Shown here: positions 34,543 through 43,106 of the stretch, in pieces
How the letters are laid out: each line of letters starts with the position of its first letter
Numbering within the stretch: the stretch's first letter is position 1
Assembly (NCBI GenBank): GCA_002345565.1
Contig: DDVS01000001.1
Coordinates: forward strand, 614,712 to 678,711
DNA: 64,000 nt
Source: Flavobacteriales bacterium UBA2306
GTDB taxonomy: Bacteria > Bacteroidota > Bacteroidia > Flavobacteriales > Weeksellaceae
Reading direction: 5' to 3'
Notes under the pieces: generated by a model
Database searches by the model: none
Told to the model about the DNA's origin: nothing
Seen by the model: only the letters and a program-made list of their open reading frames with translations
Made by a program: the position numbers and the translations under genes

Positions 34543-35343
34543 ATGAAAAAGACATATATCGTTGCGGCTGGATTATTATTTTCAATTTCTACACAAGCAC
34601 AGATTGGTGATATTTTTAAAGCCGTGAAAGATAAAACGGGTATAGACTTGAGCAATCCAAAAACGAAAAACTCAAGCACAACAACTACGTCAACTCAAAC
34701 TACAACAACCAATTCCACTGTCAATCTTGGAAGCTTAACATCTTCTCAGATCTCGTCTGGTTTGAAAGAAGCTCTTAATCTTGGTGTAAAAGAAGGTGTA
34801 CAAAAATTAGGCGTTACAGATGGTTTTGTTAAAAATGAAGCAGTAAAAATCCTAATGCCGGAAAAATTGAGAAAAATGGAAACAACTCTCCGAGGTTTAG
34901 GAATGGGAAGTCTAGCAGACCAAGGCGTGAAATTACTTAATAGAGCTGCTGAAGATGCTGTAACAGAGGCCACTCCCATTTTTGCGAACGCAATTACGTC
35001 AATGACCATCACAGACGCAAAAAATATTCTTCTTGGAAGTGATAATGCAGCAACCAATTATCTTCAAACAAAAACGCAAAGTCAGCTTTTCACAGCTTTT
35101 CAGCCCAAAGTTAAAGCTTCTTTAGGAAAAGTTGGAGCAGATACGGTTTGGAAGAATATCATTTCAAAATATAATACTTTCACAGGACAAGCTGTAACCA
35201 CTGACTTGAATGAATATGTAACTACAGAAACCATCAACGGTGTTTTCAAAATGGTAGCGGAAAAAGAAAAAGGAATCAGAAATAATGCAGCTTTGAGGAC
35301 GACTTCTATTCTACAACAGGTTTTTGGTGCAGTTAAGAAGTAA
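34543..35343 (+). CDS. DUF4197 family exported protein
   Basis: 266 residues with a signal peptide (ends STQAQ), a Thr/Ser-rich low-complexity stretch (about 45-65) and a helical DUF4197 domain: SSGLKEALNLGVKEGVQ, VKILMPEKLRKMETTLRGLG, NRAAEDAVTEATPIFANAI and ITDAKNILLGSDNAATNYLQ. The function is unknown; a periplasmic or surface location is expected. Monocistronic with a hairpin terminator. Confidence 0.85.
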   Translation: MKKTYIVAAGLLFSISTQAQIGDIFKAVKDKTGIDLSNPKTKNSSTTTTSTQTTTTNSTVNLGSLTSSQISSGLKEALNLGVKEGVQKLGVTDGFVKNEAVKILMPEKLRKMETTLRGLGMGSLADQGVKLLNRAAEDAVTEATPIFANAITSMTITDAKNILLGSDNAATNYLQTKTQSQLFTAFQPKVKASLGKVGADTVWKNIISKYNTFTGQAVTTDLNEYVTTETINGVFKMVAEKEKGIRNNAALRTTSILQQVFGAVKK

Positions 35344-35359
35344 TAGATATCAAAAATAT

Positions 35360-35389
35360 AAAACTGTTCTAAAAAGACAGTTTTTTTTA
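35360..35389 (+). terminator. Terminator after the DUF4197 gene
   Basis: AAAACTG / CAGTTTT with TCT/AGA continuing the stem past one bulged T; eight T follow. Confidence 0.7.
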
Positions 35390-35466
35390 CAAATTAATAT
35401 CATACTTATTTGGTAGGAAAAATATTATTTATATATTTGTCACATAAAACGTTCTACAAAAGAACA

Positions 35467-35566
35467 ACTTATCAAGAAAGGTGGAGGGATTTGACCCTTA
35501 GAAACCTTAGCAACCTGCTAATTATGGCAAGGTGCTACATTCAAACTCAAAAGAGGAAGATAAGTC
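35467..35566 (+). promoter_or_regulatory. SAM-I (S-box) riboswitch aptamer upstream of metY
   Basis: The blocks are CTTATCAAGAAAGGTGGAGG, GATTTGACCC, TTAGCAACCTGC, AAGGTGCTACATTC and closing GATAAGT: a textbook SAM-I core, with P1 formed by CTTATC/GATAAG. It precedes a methionine-synthesis gene as expected. Confidence 0.95.
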
Positions 35567-35593
35567 AAAAAGATAATTTCAATTTTAGATTAG

Positions 35594-35637
35594 TACTCTT
35601 TTGACTTGTAACCCAGAGTCAAAAGAGTATTTTTTTT
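35594..35637 (+). terminator. Riboswitch-controlled terminator
   Basis: TACTCTTTTGACT / AGTCAAAAGAGTA perfect 13-bp stem with a ten-base loop and eight T. It can be disrupted by pairing with the aptamer 3' side when SAM is low. Confidence 0.9.
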
Positions 35638-35656
35638 AAAACTAAAATTTAAATAT

Positions 35657-36991
35657 ATGAGTCAATTAAAATTTGAAACTTTACAGTTACACGCAGGGCA
35701 CGATATAGACAATACCAACTCTAGAGCTGTGCCTATCTATCAAACAACTTCTTACGTTTTCAACAGTGCAGAACACGGCGCCAACCTGTTTGGACTGAAA
35801 GAGTTCGGGAATATCTACACCCGGATTATGAACCCAACAACCGATGTTTTTGAAAAAAGAATTGCGGCTTTACACGGTGGCGTTGCGGCTTTGGCAGTTG
35901 CGTCAGGTCACGCGGCAAAATTTATTGCGATTACCAACATCTTACAATCTGGAGATAATTTTGTGACTTCTCCGTTCTTATATGGCGGTTCTCATAACCA
36001 ATTCAAGGTTAGCTTTAAGAAGTTTGGAATAGAGGCTCGATTTGCTAAAGATGACAATCCAGAAGATTTTGAAGAATTGATTGATGAAAATACCAAAGCC
36101 TTGTATCTAGAAACCATTGGCAATCCTACACTGAATGTCCCGGACTTTGAAGCTATTGCCGATGTAGCAAAAAAACACAACATCCCATTGATTGTTGACA
36201 ATACATTTGGAGCTGGTGGATTTTTATTCCGACCATTGGATCACGGTGCAAACATTGTTGTAGAATCTGCTACAAAATGGATTGGTGGACACGGTAACTC
36301 TATTGGCGGAATCATTATTGATGGTGGTAATTTTGATTGGTCCTCGGAGAAATTTTCGCTTTTATCAGAACCATCCGAAGGTTATCACGGTTTGGTATTT
36401 TCTGATGTTTTTGGCAAAAATTCGGCTTTCGAGAACATCGCTTACATTATAAAAGCCAGAGTTGAAGGACTGAGGGATTTTGGACCTGCTATTTCTCCTT
36501 TCAATTCATTTCTTTTGTTACAAGGTGTAGAAACATTATCATTAAGAGTAGAAAGAACGGTTGAAAATGCTTTAAAAACTGCTAAATTCCTCGAAGATCA
36601 AGACAAGGTAGAAAAAGTATTTTATCCCGGTCTGGAAAGCTTTCCAGATCATCTACTTGCCAAAAAATATTTTAAAAATGGTTTCGGCGGCGTTTTATCT
36701 TTTGAATTGAAAGGAGGAAAAGAAGCTGCTGCAAAATTTATAGACAATCTAAAGCTCTTTTCAAACCTTGCCAATGTAGGTGATGCAAAAAGTCTTGTTC
36801 TTAATCCAGCTTCTACTTCCCACTCTCAACTGTCGGAAGAAGAGTTAAAAAAAGCAGGACTAGCTCCAGGTCTTATCCGTTTAAGTATTGGTATTGAGCA
36901 TATTGACGATATTCTTGAAGACATCAATCAAGCTTTATCAAAAACTTTTGAAAATCAAGAGAATACAGTAGATGTTTCTGCTCTTAACTAA
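35657..36991 (+). CDS. metY: O-acetylhomoserine aminocarboxypropyltransferase (sulfhydrylase)
   Basis: 444 residues. LQLHAGHDIDNTNSRAVPIYQTTSYVF starts the Cys/Met-metabolism PLP family, ATKWIGGHGNSIGG holds the PLP-binding Lys207, and NVGDAKSLVLNPASTSHSQL is typical of the O-acetylhomoserine branch, which is longer than cystathionine lyases. It makes homocysteine from O-acetylhomoserine and sulfide. The SAM-I riboswitch directly upstream supports the assignment. No other met gene follows within the window. Confidence 0.95.
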   Translation: MSQLKFETLQLHAGHDIDNTNSRAVPIYQTTSYVFNSAEHGANLFGLKEFGNIYTRIMNPTTDVFEKRIAALHGGVAALAVASGHAAKFIAITNILQSGDNFVTSPFLYGGSHNQFKVSFKKFGIEARFAKDDNPEDFEELIDENTKALYLETIGNPTLNVPDFEAIADVAKKHNIPLIVDNTFGAGGFLFRPLDHGANIVVESATKWIGGHGNSIGGIIIDGGNFDWSSEKFSLLSEPSEGYHGLVFSDVFGKNSAFENIAYIIKARVEGLRDFGPAISPFNSFLLLQGVETLSLRVERTVENALKTAKFLEDQDKVEKVFYPGLESFPDHLLAKKYFKNGFGGVLSFELKGGKEAAAKFIDNLKLFSNLANVGDAKSLVLNPASTSHSQLSEEELKKAGLAPGLIRLSIGIEHIDDILEDINQALSKTFENQENTVDVSALN

Positions 36992-37016
36992 AAACATTTC
37001 TAATTTGATATATCAA

Positions 37017-37048
37017 AAAAGGAATCGCATTCATTTGAGATTCCTTTT
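37017..37048. terminator. Bidirectional terminator between metY and scoB
   Basis: AAAAGGAATC / GATTCCTTTT stem with a twelve-base loop and T/A runs on both sides. Confidence 0.8.
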
Positions 37049-37064
37049 GACTTATATAAACTGA

Positions 37065-37724
37065 TTAATTTTTAAAAATCATTTCAGGAATTTCTCCATC
37101 AATAATCAATTCTGCTTCTGTAGCTTTTACAATATCTTCTACCGAAATTCCCGGTGCTCTTTCCAGAAGCTTGAAGCCTTTATCTGTGATTTCCATAACC
37201 GCTAATTCTGTCACTACCTTTTTAACACAATTAACACCTGTTAGAGGAAGAGTACATTTTTTCAGAATCTTGGATTCACCAGCTTTATTGACGTGCATCA
37301 TTGCGACGATGATATTCTCTGCAGATGCAACCAAATCCATTGCACCACCCATTCCTTTTACCATTTTTCCTGGGATTTTCCAGTTGGCAATATCACCGTT
37401 TTCGGAAACTTCCATTGCACCAAGAATTGTCAAATCCACTTTTTTGCTTCTAATCATCCCAAAACTGAAAGCCGAATCAAAAAAAGAACCACCTGGAAGA
37501 ATTGTGATCGTCTGCTTTCCTGCATTAATCAAGTCCGCATCTTCTTCTCCTTCGAAAGGAAATGGTCCCATTCCAAGAACCCCATTTTCACTCTGGAATT
37601 CCACCGAAATATCCTCCGGAACATAGTTAGCCACCAAAGTCGGAATCCCGATTCCAAGGTTAACATACATCCCGTCTTTCACTTCTTTTGATATGCGTTG
37701 TGCGATTTGTTCTTTTGTCAGCAT
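37065..37724 (-). CDS. scoB: 3-oxoacid CoA-transferase subunit B
   Basis: 219 residues. GMYVNLGIGIPTLVANYVP at the N-terminus and QSENGVLGMGP with the catalytic Glu that forms the CoA thioester are diagnostic for the B subunit; GGAMDLV is also conserved. The enzyme moves CoA between succinyl-CoA and acetoacetate or another 3-oxoacid. The A subunit normally lies immediately upstream, but the upstream space here is a palindromic repeat and a divergent ABC gene, so scoA must be elsewhere. Confidence 0.93.
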   Translation of the reverse strand: MLTKEQIAQRISKEVKDGMYVNLGIGIPTLVANYVPEDISVEFQSENGVLGMGPFPFEGEEDADLINAGKQTITILPGGSFFDSAFSFGMIRSKKVDLTILGAMEVSENGDIANWKIPGKMVKGMGGAMDLVASAENIIVAMMHVNKAGESKILKKCTLPLTGVNCVKKVVTELAVMEITDKGFKLLERAPGISVEDIVKATEAELIIDGEIPEMIFKN

Positions 37725-37818
37725 CGTAAAATGTTATACCGCAATATATATAAATTCTGCTTTACAAAAAAGTACGATTTGTGAAAAGCTTGCTTACAAA
37801 ATATTAGCCGTGTTTTTT

Positions 37819-37921
37819 ACCACATCGGCACATAGATTTTTTTGAAAAACTAAGAAGAAATAGTTTCTTTTCAAAATCTATTTCCCCTTTCAAGAAAGAC
37901 ATTTCTATGTGCCGATGTGGT
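37819..37921. repeat. Palindromic intergenic repeat, copy E (perfect arms)
   Basis: Perfect 18-bp inverted ends: ACCACATCGGCACATAGA (37819-37836) and its complement at 37904-37921. Length 103 bp; the interior is AT-rich with no coding sense. It lies between divergent scoB and the ABC gene. Confidence 0.75.
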
Positions 37922-38001
37922 TTTATTAATCTTAGATTTATTCTTAGTCAATATTATTTCTGAACCAATCAGATTTATATCATTAAATTTGCAACACCAT
38001 T

Positions 38002-39789
38002 ATGAAGACATTATTACACTACCTAAAACCACACAAATGGCTGTTGATTGCCTCGCTGGTTTTAGCCGCTATCAATCAGGTATTTTCATTGTTTGCACCG
38101 GCAATCACAGGAAATATTCTAGACCAATTGGTAACACATCCGCACTTTTTTGATAAAGAAAAATTAATTCCAAGAAATCTAAATCAATTTCTATATGGAA
38201 CCGATATTTACCACGGTTCATTTTACTTTTTAGGATTACTGATTGGAACTGCAATGGTCAGCAGAATCGCAAAAGCATTTCAAGATTACGCGGTGAATGT
38301 CATTACTCAAAAATTCGGAGCTAATATTTTTACCGACGGTTTACAGCATTCTATGGCTTTGCCTTATCAGGAATTCGAAGACCAGAGAAGTGGCGAAACT
38401 TTATCGATTTTGACCAAAGTAAGAGAAGATTCGGTGAAGTTTATTACGAATTTCATTAATGTCTTTTTTGGGATTTTAGTCAGTATCATTTTCGTTTCAG
38501 TTTATGCAATTCGATTGCATTGGTCGATAATGCCGGTTTATATTGTCGGGATTTTTCTGATTGCATTTGTCACAAATCTTTTAAGTAAAAGAATTAAAAA
38601 TATTCAGAAAACAATTGTTGTAGAAACTACAAGTTTGGCTGGAAGCACAACCGAAAGTTTGAGAAACATCGAAATTGTAAAAAGTTTAGGTTTAACCAAA
38701 CAGGAAATCAAACGTCTGAATAACAACACGTATAAAATTCTTGGACTGGAATTGAAGAAAGTAAAAAGCATCCGTTCTCTAAGTTTTATCCAAGGAACAA
38801 TGGTCAATTTTCTTCAACAGTTGATTACTTTGACACTTTTATATTTGATTTTCAGAAATATCGTAACGCCGGGACAATATCTGTCATTGATGTTTTATGG
38901 ATTCTTCATTTTTGGTCCGATGCAAGAAATCGGAAATATTATTATTTCGTATCGAGAAGCCGAAGCATCTTTGAAAAACTTCGATAATCTGATGAATAAG
39001 TCGGTTGAAGAAAAGCCACATACGCCAAAACAAATCGGTTCCATCGAAGAATTGGAATTCAAACATGTTTCTTTCAAACATCAATCCGCTCAATATAAAG
39101 CTTTGAATAATATTTCGTTTGATGTAAAAAACGGAGAAACCATTGCGTTTGTTGGTCCGAGTGGTTCCGGAAAAAGTACGTTGGTAAAATTATTGGTTGG
39201 ATTGTATCGACCTCAGGAAGGGAATATTTTCTATAATCAAATCAACGGAAAAGAATTTGACTTTGACGAATTGAGAAATCAAATCGGATTCGTCACTCAG
39301 GACACACAACTTTTTGCAGGAACAATTAAGGAAAATCTCCTTTTCGTAAATCCAAACGCCAGCGAAGAAGACATAGAGCTCGCTTTGAAAAAATCCAGTA
39401 CAAAAACTTTATTGGATCGCGCTGAAAAAGGAATCGAAACCGTAATCGGCGAAGGTGGATTAAAATTAAGTGGTGGTGAAAAACAGAGAATTGCAATTGC
39501 AAGAGCTTTATTGAGAAAACCAAACTTATTGATTTTTGACGAAGCCACTTCTGCTTTGGACAGTATTACAGAAGAAGAAATCACTTCAACGATCAAAGCT
39601 ATTTCTCAACAAAAAGAACAAATCACAGTTCTAATTGCTCACAGATTAAGCACCATTATGCACGCAGACCGAATCTATGTTTTGGAACGCGGACAAGTCA
39701 TTGAAACAGGCTCACACGAAAACCTGATTGCAGAAAAAGGTTTGTATTATGCAATGTGGAGACAGCAGATTGGGGAAAGGAAGTCTTGA
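38002..39789 (+). CDS. ABC exporter, fused permease and ATPase
   Basis: 595 residues. Six membrane helices in residues about 15-310 (type I exporter fold) are followed by the ATPase: Walker A GPSGSGKST (about 385-393), Q-loop VTQDTQLFAG, signature LSGGEKQR, Walker B LLIFDEATSALD and switch His in LIAHRLS. This half-transporter is expected to dimerise and export lipids or drugs; flavobacterial genomes carry many and the substrate is not decidable. A -7 box TAAATTTG lies at 37984-37991. Confidence 0.92.
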   Translation: MKTLLHYLKPHKWLLIASLVLAAINQVFSLFAPAITGNILDQLVTHPHFFDKEKLIPRNLNQFLYGTDIYHGSFYFLGLLIGTAMVSRIAKAFQDYAVNVITQKFGANIFTDGLQHSMALPYQEFEDQRSGETLSILTKVREDSVKFITNFINVFFGILVSIIFVSVYAIRLHWSIMPVYIVGIFLIAFVTNLLSKRIKNIQKTIVVETTSLAGSTTESLRNIEIVKSLGLTKQEIKRLNNNTYKILGLELKKVKSIRSLSFIQGTMVNFLQQLITLTLLYLIFRNIVTPGQYLSLMFYGFFIFGPMQEIGNIIISYREAEASLKNFDNLMNKSVEEKPHTPKQIGSIEELEFKHVSFKHQSAQYKALNNISFDVKNGETIAFVGPSGSGKSTLVKLLVGLYRPQEGNIFYNQINGKEFDFDELRNQIGFVTQDTQLFAGTIKENLLFVNPNASEEDIELALKKSSTKTLLDRAEKGIETVIGEGGLKLSGGEKQRIAIARALLRKPNLLIFDEATSALDSITEEEITSTIKAISQQKEQITVLIAHRLSTIMHADRIYVLERGQVIETGSHENLIAEKGLYYAMWRQQIGERKS

Positions 39790-39855
39790 AAATTCATTTG
39801 AAAAACGGCTAAATATTAGATTAAATTTTTTATATTTATTGTTACCTTTTAAATT

Positions 39856-40479
39856 ATGAAAATCTTTTATATTGTAACCACAATTTTAGCTATTACATTT
39901 TTATCTTGTAGTAAAAATGAAAAAGATGACACATTAAGTTTCACAATTGATAAAGAGATTAAGAATAGCAATTATATAAAAAGACTCAATGACAGTTTAG
40001 AATATAAATTTGGAAGAAAAGAATCGGTAGCTAAAAGAAGTAGTAATATAGTTATAGATATCAACATAAATGACACTATAAATAAAATAAAAAAATTGAA
40101 AGCTAACGCTACATTTCTTAATACATATTATTTTGGAAAAGATGATGAAGAGTTACAATCAAAAAAATCTGATACACTAGCTGTCTATATTGACAATTTT
40201 GATGGGTATAGTTCAGAAGGAATTAAAATACTTATACATCAAAATAAATATGACATCAAATATTTTATGAATTCAGATGTTATACTTTCAACTAAGAGAA
40301 TTGAAATAACGAAAATTAACTCTTCAAAATTAATTTTAGACAAAAGAAACTATAAAACAAATGATTCAATTTATGGTTATTTAGAAGCAAATCTACTCTA
40401 TCAAAATAGATTTTCGCTTCCCCAAAAAATCAAGGTTCAAGGATATTTTAGAACACAAATAAAAGAGAATAATTACTAA
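39856..40479 (+). CDS. Putative lipoprotein, function unknown
   Basis: 207 residues. The N-terminus MKIFYIVTTILAITFLSCSK has a lipobox (FLSC), so Cys18 is likely lipidated. The rest is strongly Lys/Asn/Ile-rich with no motif I recognise, perhaps beta-rich in its second half. It is much more AT-rich than the ABC gene before it and opens an AT-rich stretch that includes toxin-antitoxin modules, consistent with recent acquisition. Confidence 0.65.
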   Translation: MKIFYIVTTILAITFLSCSKNEKDDTLSFTIDKEIKNSNYIKRLNDSLEYKFGRKESVAKRSSNIVIDININDTINKIKKLKANATFLNTYYFGKDDEELQSKKSDTLAVYIDNFDGYSSEGIKILIHQNKYDIKYFMNSDVILSTKRIEITKINSSKLILDKRNYKTNDSIYGYLEANLLYQNRFSLPQKIKVQGYFRTQIKENNY

Positions 40480-40643
40480 TTTTTTTTATCATTATAAAAG
40501 ACTATAATTTTAACTGTCTGTCTTTATAGTTTAATCTCTTGTCTTTAATATATTGTTGTTAAATCTATATATTGTTGGAAGAAAATTCTGTAATTTTAAA
40601 TTCAAAGATTTCAAAAATCATAACTTTGTAAAAAAATAGGATT

Positions 40644-40856
40644 ATGGAAAACATTTTAATTACACCTAAAAATAAAAAGCAATTGCAATTGCTCAAATTA
40701 TTGTTGGAAGAAATGAAAATCCAGTTCACTTTTGAAAAAAATGAATCTAAAGTTATAAATCCTGAACTCGAAAAAAAAATAAACGAAGCTCGAAAAGAAA
40801 AAAAAGAAGGAAAACTATTGACCATTGACCCAAAAAATATATGGGAAAGTATATAG
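40644..40856 (+). CDS. Antitoxin of a YoeB-type module (DUF2683-like)
   Basis: 70 residues. MENILITPKNKKQLQLLKLL and the Lys/Glu-rich C-terminal half (PELEKKINEARKEKKEGK, IDPKNIWESI) match the small antitoxins that accompany Txe/YoeB toxins in Bacteroidota. The C-terminal tail would wrap the toxin and the N-terminal half bind DNA for autoregulation. It overlaps the toxin gene by 16 bases. A -7 box TAACTTTG lies at 40620-40627, and ATATTGTTG is repeated twice just upstream (about 40550 and 40568), possibly as an operator. Confidence 0.75.
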   Translation: MENILITPKNKKQLQLLKLLLEEMKIQFTFEKNESKVINPELEKKINEARKEKKEGKLLTIDPKNIWESI

Positions 40857-41122
40857 TTCAACTTTCAAAAAGAGCTTTGAAGGATTTGAAAGCCATCAAA
40901 AAATCGGGCAGAAAATTGGATATGGAAAAAGTGCAAACTTTTCTTATCGAATTGGAAGAGCATCCAAGAACTGGAGCAGGCTCACCAGAACAGCTCAAAT
41001 ATTACGATGCAGAAGTCTGGAGCAGAGAAGTGAATAAAAAAGACCGATTTGTATATGAAATCTTCAAAGAAGAAGTTTCTGTAACACTCGTCCAATCTTT
41101 AGGACATTACAATGATAAATAG
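40841..41122 (+). CDS. Txe/YoeB-family toxin (RelE superfamily mRNA interferase)
   Basis: 93 residues. KRALKDLKAIKKSG, GAGSPEQLKYYDAEVWSREV and the closing VQSLGHYND are characteristic of YoeB, including the C-terminal His-Tyr used in ribosome-dependent mRNA cleavage. It acts at the ribosomal A site when freed from the antitoxin. It overlaps the antitoxin gene and ends right before a hairpin terminator. Confidence 0.88.
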   Translation: MGKYIVQLSKRALKDLKAIKKSGRKLDMEKVQTFLIELEEHPRTGAGSPEQLKYYDAEVWSREVNKKDRFVYEIFKEEVSVTLVQSLGHYNDK

Positions 41123-41154
41123 AAAACCGTCTCATTTTAAATGAAACGGTTTTT
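41123..41154 (+). terminator. Terminator of the YoeB-type module
   Basis: AAAACCGT / ACGGTTTT with TCATTT / AAATGA inside; a T-rich tail follows. Confidence 0.8.
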
Positions 41155-41164
41155 ATTTTTAAAC

Positions 41165-41226
41165 TTTCTTCCTCACAGTCCTCTGCTCTATTCTCTTCTC
41201 ATAATTCTCGCCTTGGAAAACCGTTG
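41165..41226. repeat. Direct repeat flanking mazEF, left copy
   Basis: 62 bases, about 90% identical (five substitutions and one indel) to 41856-41918, with an offset of 691 bases. On the minus strand both copies can be read as a peptide ending FQGENYEKRI.QR.VRKK followed by a stop. Confidence 0.75.
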
Positions 41227-41234
41227 TAATTAAA

Positions 41235-41276
41235 TTTGGTCAATCAGAATAAAAGTTATTACTTTGTAATTACAAA
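41235..41276 (+). promoter_or_regulatory. Promoter with palindromic operator before mazE
   Basis: TTTG (41235-41238), 20 bases, then TTACTTTG (41259-41266), one mismatch from TAnnTTTG. A perfect 14-bp palindrome TTTGTAATTACAAA (41263-41276) overlaps the -7 box and predicted start of transcription, 11 bases before the gene. It is a likely autoregulatory operator. Confidence 0.55.
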
Positions 41277-41287
41277 TTAACACAATT

Positions 41288-41533
41288 ATGGAATTATCTG
41301 TCATTAATATTGGAAATTCTAAAGGGATAAGGCTCTCCAAAACAATTCTTGAAAAATATAATATTCAGGATAAAATAGAACTCATTCTTGAAAAAGGCTT
41401 TATCGTATTAAAACCTAAAGCTGAGCCAAGAAAAAACTGGGAAAAAGCATTTAAAACAATGCACGAAAACGGAGACGACCAAATGTTGATCGATGATATT
41501 TTTGATGATGAAAATTTTGAAGAATGGAAATAA
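41288..41533 (+). CDS. mazE: MazE/AbrB-type antitoxin
   Basis: 81 residues. MELSVINIGNSKGIRLSKTILEKYNI is the swapped-hairpin AbrB/MazE DNA-binding fold. The acidic C-terminus (DDIFDDENFEEWK) resembles the MazF-binding tail of MazE. It overlaps the toxin gene by ten bases. Probably represses its own promoter at the adjacent palindrome. Confidence 0.88.
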   Translation: MELSVINIGNSKGIRLSKTILEKYNIQDKIELILEKGFIVLKPKAEPRKNWEKAFKTMHENGDDQMLIDDIFDDENFEEWK

Positions 41534-41850
41534 TCAATCAATATGACATTGTTTTGGTTAACCTCGACCCAACAATCGGTAGCGAAATAAAGAAAACCAG
41601 ACCTTGCGTTGTTCTTTCTCCAAACGAAATGAACAAATTTCTCAACACGATTGTAATTGCTCCAATGACGAGCTCTTCAAAACCCTATCCAACTAGAATT
41701 GAAGTACAAACCAATAAGAAAACAGGCTGGGTTGTCATTGATCAAATCAGAACAGTGGACAGAAAAAGAATTACAAAAATATTTGGAAAATTATCCGATA
41801 AAGAAATTGTAACCGTTAAGGATGTACTAAAAGAAACATTTGTTGACTAA
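41524..41850 (+). CDS. mazF: MazF/PemK-type mRNA interferase toxin
   Basis: 108 residues. QYDIVLVNLDPTIGSEIKKTRPCVVLSPNEMN with the catalytic-loop Arg, NTIVIAPMTSS and GWVVIDQIRTVDRKRI are standard MazF blocks. The enzyme cleaves free mRNA at short sequence motifs; the specificity cannot be read from sequence. The right-hand 63-bp direct repeat starts five bases after the stop. Confidence 0.92.
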   Translation: MEIINQYDIVLVNLDPTIGSEIKKTRPCVVLSPNEMNKFLNTIVIAPMTSSSKPYPTRIEVQTNKKTGWVVIDQIRTVDRKRITKIFGKLSDKEIVTVKDVLKETFVD

Positions 41851-41855
41851 GCTAA

Positions 41856-41918
41856 TTTCTTCCTAACAATCCTCTGCACTATCCTCTTCTCATAATTCTC
41901 GCCCTGGAAAATCCGTTG
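41856..41918. repeat. Direct repeat flanking mazEF, right copy
   Basis: Partner of 41165-41226. Both share the CTCTTCTCATAATTCTCGCC block without change. Confidence 0.75.
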
Positions 41919-41968
41919 AACCATAATCCACAAAATAGATCTTTGACACCGTTGCGTAAGCTCAAAAA

Positions 41969-41997
41969 TTGATAAAAGGAAATAATTAGTATATTTG
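41969..41997 (+). promoter_or_regulatory. Bacteroidota housekeeping promoter
   Basis: TTG (41969-41971), 18 bases and TATATTTG (41990-41997): a full consensus match 19 bases before the nuclease start codon. Confidence 0.7.
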
Positions 41998-42016
41998 CAA
42001 CCCAATTTTTTGAAGA

Positions 42017-43078
42017 ATGAAGAAATCTATTATTTTATTATTTGTTGGACTATTTGGAATAACAAATGCTCAAATTCCAACTGGCTATTATGACGGAACC
42101 GATGGACTTAGCGGAGCTGCCCTTAAAACAAAATTAAGTCAAATTATTACCAACGGCCATCAGGATAAAGGCTACAACTGGAATGTTTTTGCTACGTCTG
42201 ACAGAGATAAATATTATGAAAATGACAACTCTGTTTTAGATATTTATTCAGAAAATCCTACGGGGATAGATCCTTACAAATTCACTATAAGCAACGATCA
42301 GTGTGGAAGTTACAGTGGTGAAGCATCTTGTTACAACAGAGAACACACTATTCCTAAATCAACGTTTGATGACAGAACGCCAATGCACAATGATTACCAC
42401 CATCTTCTTCCTACAGACGGTTACGTAAACGGTAGAAGAAGTAACTGGCCTTATGGAGAAGTGGGGTCTGCAACTTGGACTTCTAAAAACGGGTCAAAGT
42501 TAGGATCCAGCAAACTGAATGGCTACAACGGAACTGTTTTTGAGCCTATTAACGAATTCAAAGGCGATATTGCACGTATTTATTTTTATTTTGCAACCAG
42601 ATATCAGTCACAAATCACAGGATTTAACTATGCGATGTATGACGGCTCTACTTTCAAAGTATTTGCAGAACCATTTTTGTCAATGCTATTGAGATGGCAT
42701 CAGCAAGATCCGGTTTCCCAAAAGGAAATTGACAGAAACAAAGCAGTTTACACCTATCAAGGCAACAGAAATCCTTACATAGATCACCCGGAATATATTG
42801 CTCAAATTTGGGGAACAGTAATGGCAGTTGATGATGCCTCTTTTTCTAAGAATCTAACCATTGCGCCAAATCCTGTTAAAGGCAATATAATCTCTGTAAC
42901 AGGAGACAAAGATTTGAAACAATTCAAAACAGCTTTTATTTATAATACAGTGGGACAAAATGTTCAAACCATTGAAAATCCTTTCCAAAACGGTAATACC
43001 ATTACTTTAAACAACCTGCCAAAAGGTGTTTATATCTTGAAAACCGGCGAATTGAACACGAAATTTATCGTTGATTAA
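42017..43078 (+). CDS. Secreted endonuclease I with T9SS sorting domain
   Basis: 353 residues. Signal peptide ends TNAQ. The EndA/NucM domain has the active site YNREHTIPKSTFDDR and FKGDIARIYFYFATRYQ; four Cys in the region DQCGSYSGEASC may be paired. The C-terminal ~75 residues (LTIAPNPVKGNIISVTGD ... GVYILKTGELNTKFIVD) are a type A T9SS tail. A compact paralogue of the protein at 23282-25123. Extracellular nucleic-acid breakdown is expected. Confidence 0.92.
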   Translation: MKKSIILLFVGLFGITNAQIPTGYYDGTDGLSGAALKTKLSQIITNGHQDKGYNWNVFATSDRDKYYENDNSVLDIYSENPTGIDPYKFTISNDQCGSYSGEASCYNREHTIPKSTFDDRTPMHNDYHHLLPTDGYVNGRRSNWPYGEVGSATWTSKNGSKLGSSKLNGYNGTVFEPINEFKGDIARIYFYFATRYQSQITGFNYAMYDGSTFKVFAEPFLSMLLRWHQQDPVSQKEIDRNKAVYTYQGNRNPYIDHPEYIAQIWGTVMAVDDASFSKNLTIAPNPVKGNIISVTGDKDLKQFKTAFIYNTVGQNVQTIENPFQNGNTITLNNLPKGVYILKTGELNTKFIVD

Positions 43079-43106
43079 TTCTCTTAAATAAATATTAAAA
43101 TCCATC

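Larger units (their letters stand above)
35344..35656. other. 313-base intergenic region, mostly metY riboswitch leader
   Basis: Contains the terminator of the preceding gene, a SAM-I aptamer and its terminator. No protein gene. Confidence 0.7.

Noticed and set aside
41165..41918. Integron attC sites around mazEF
   Set aside because: The repeats lack recognisable core sites (GTTRRRY / RYYYAAC) and imperfect palindromic structure, and no integrase is present in the window.
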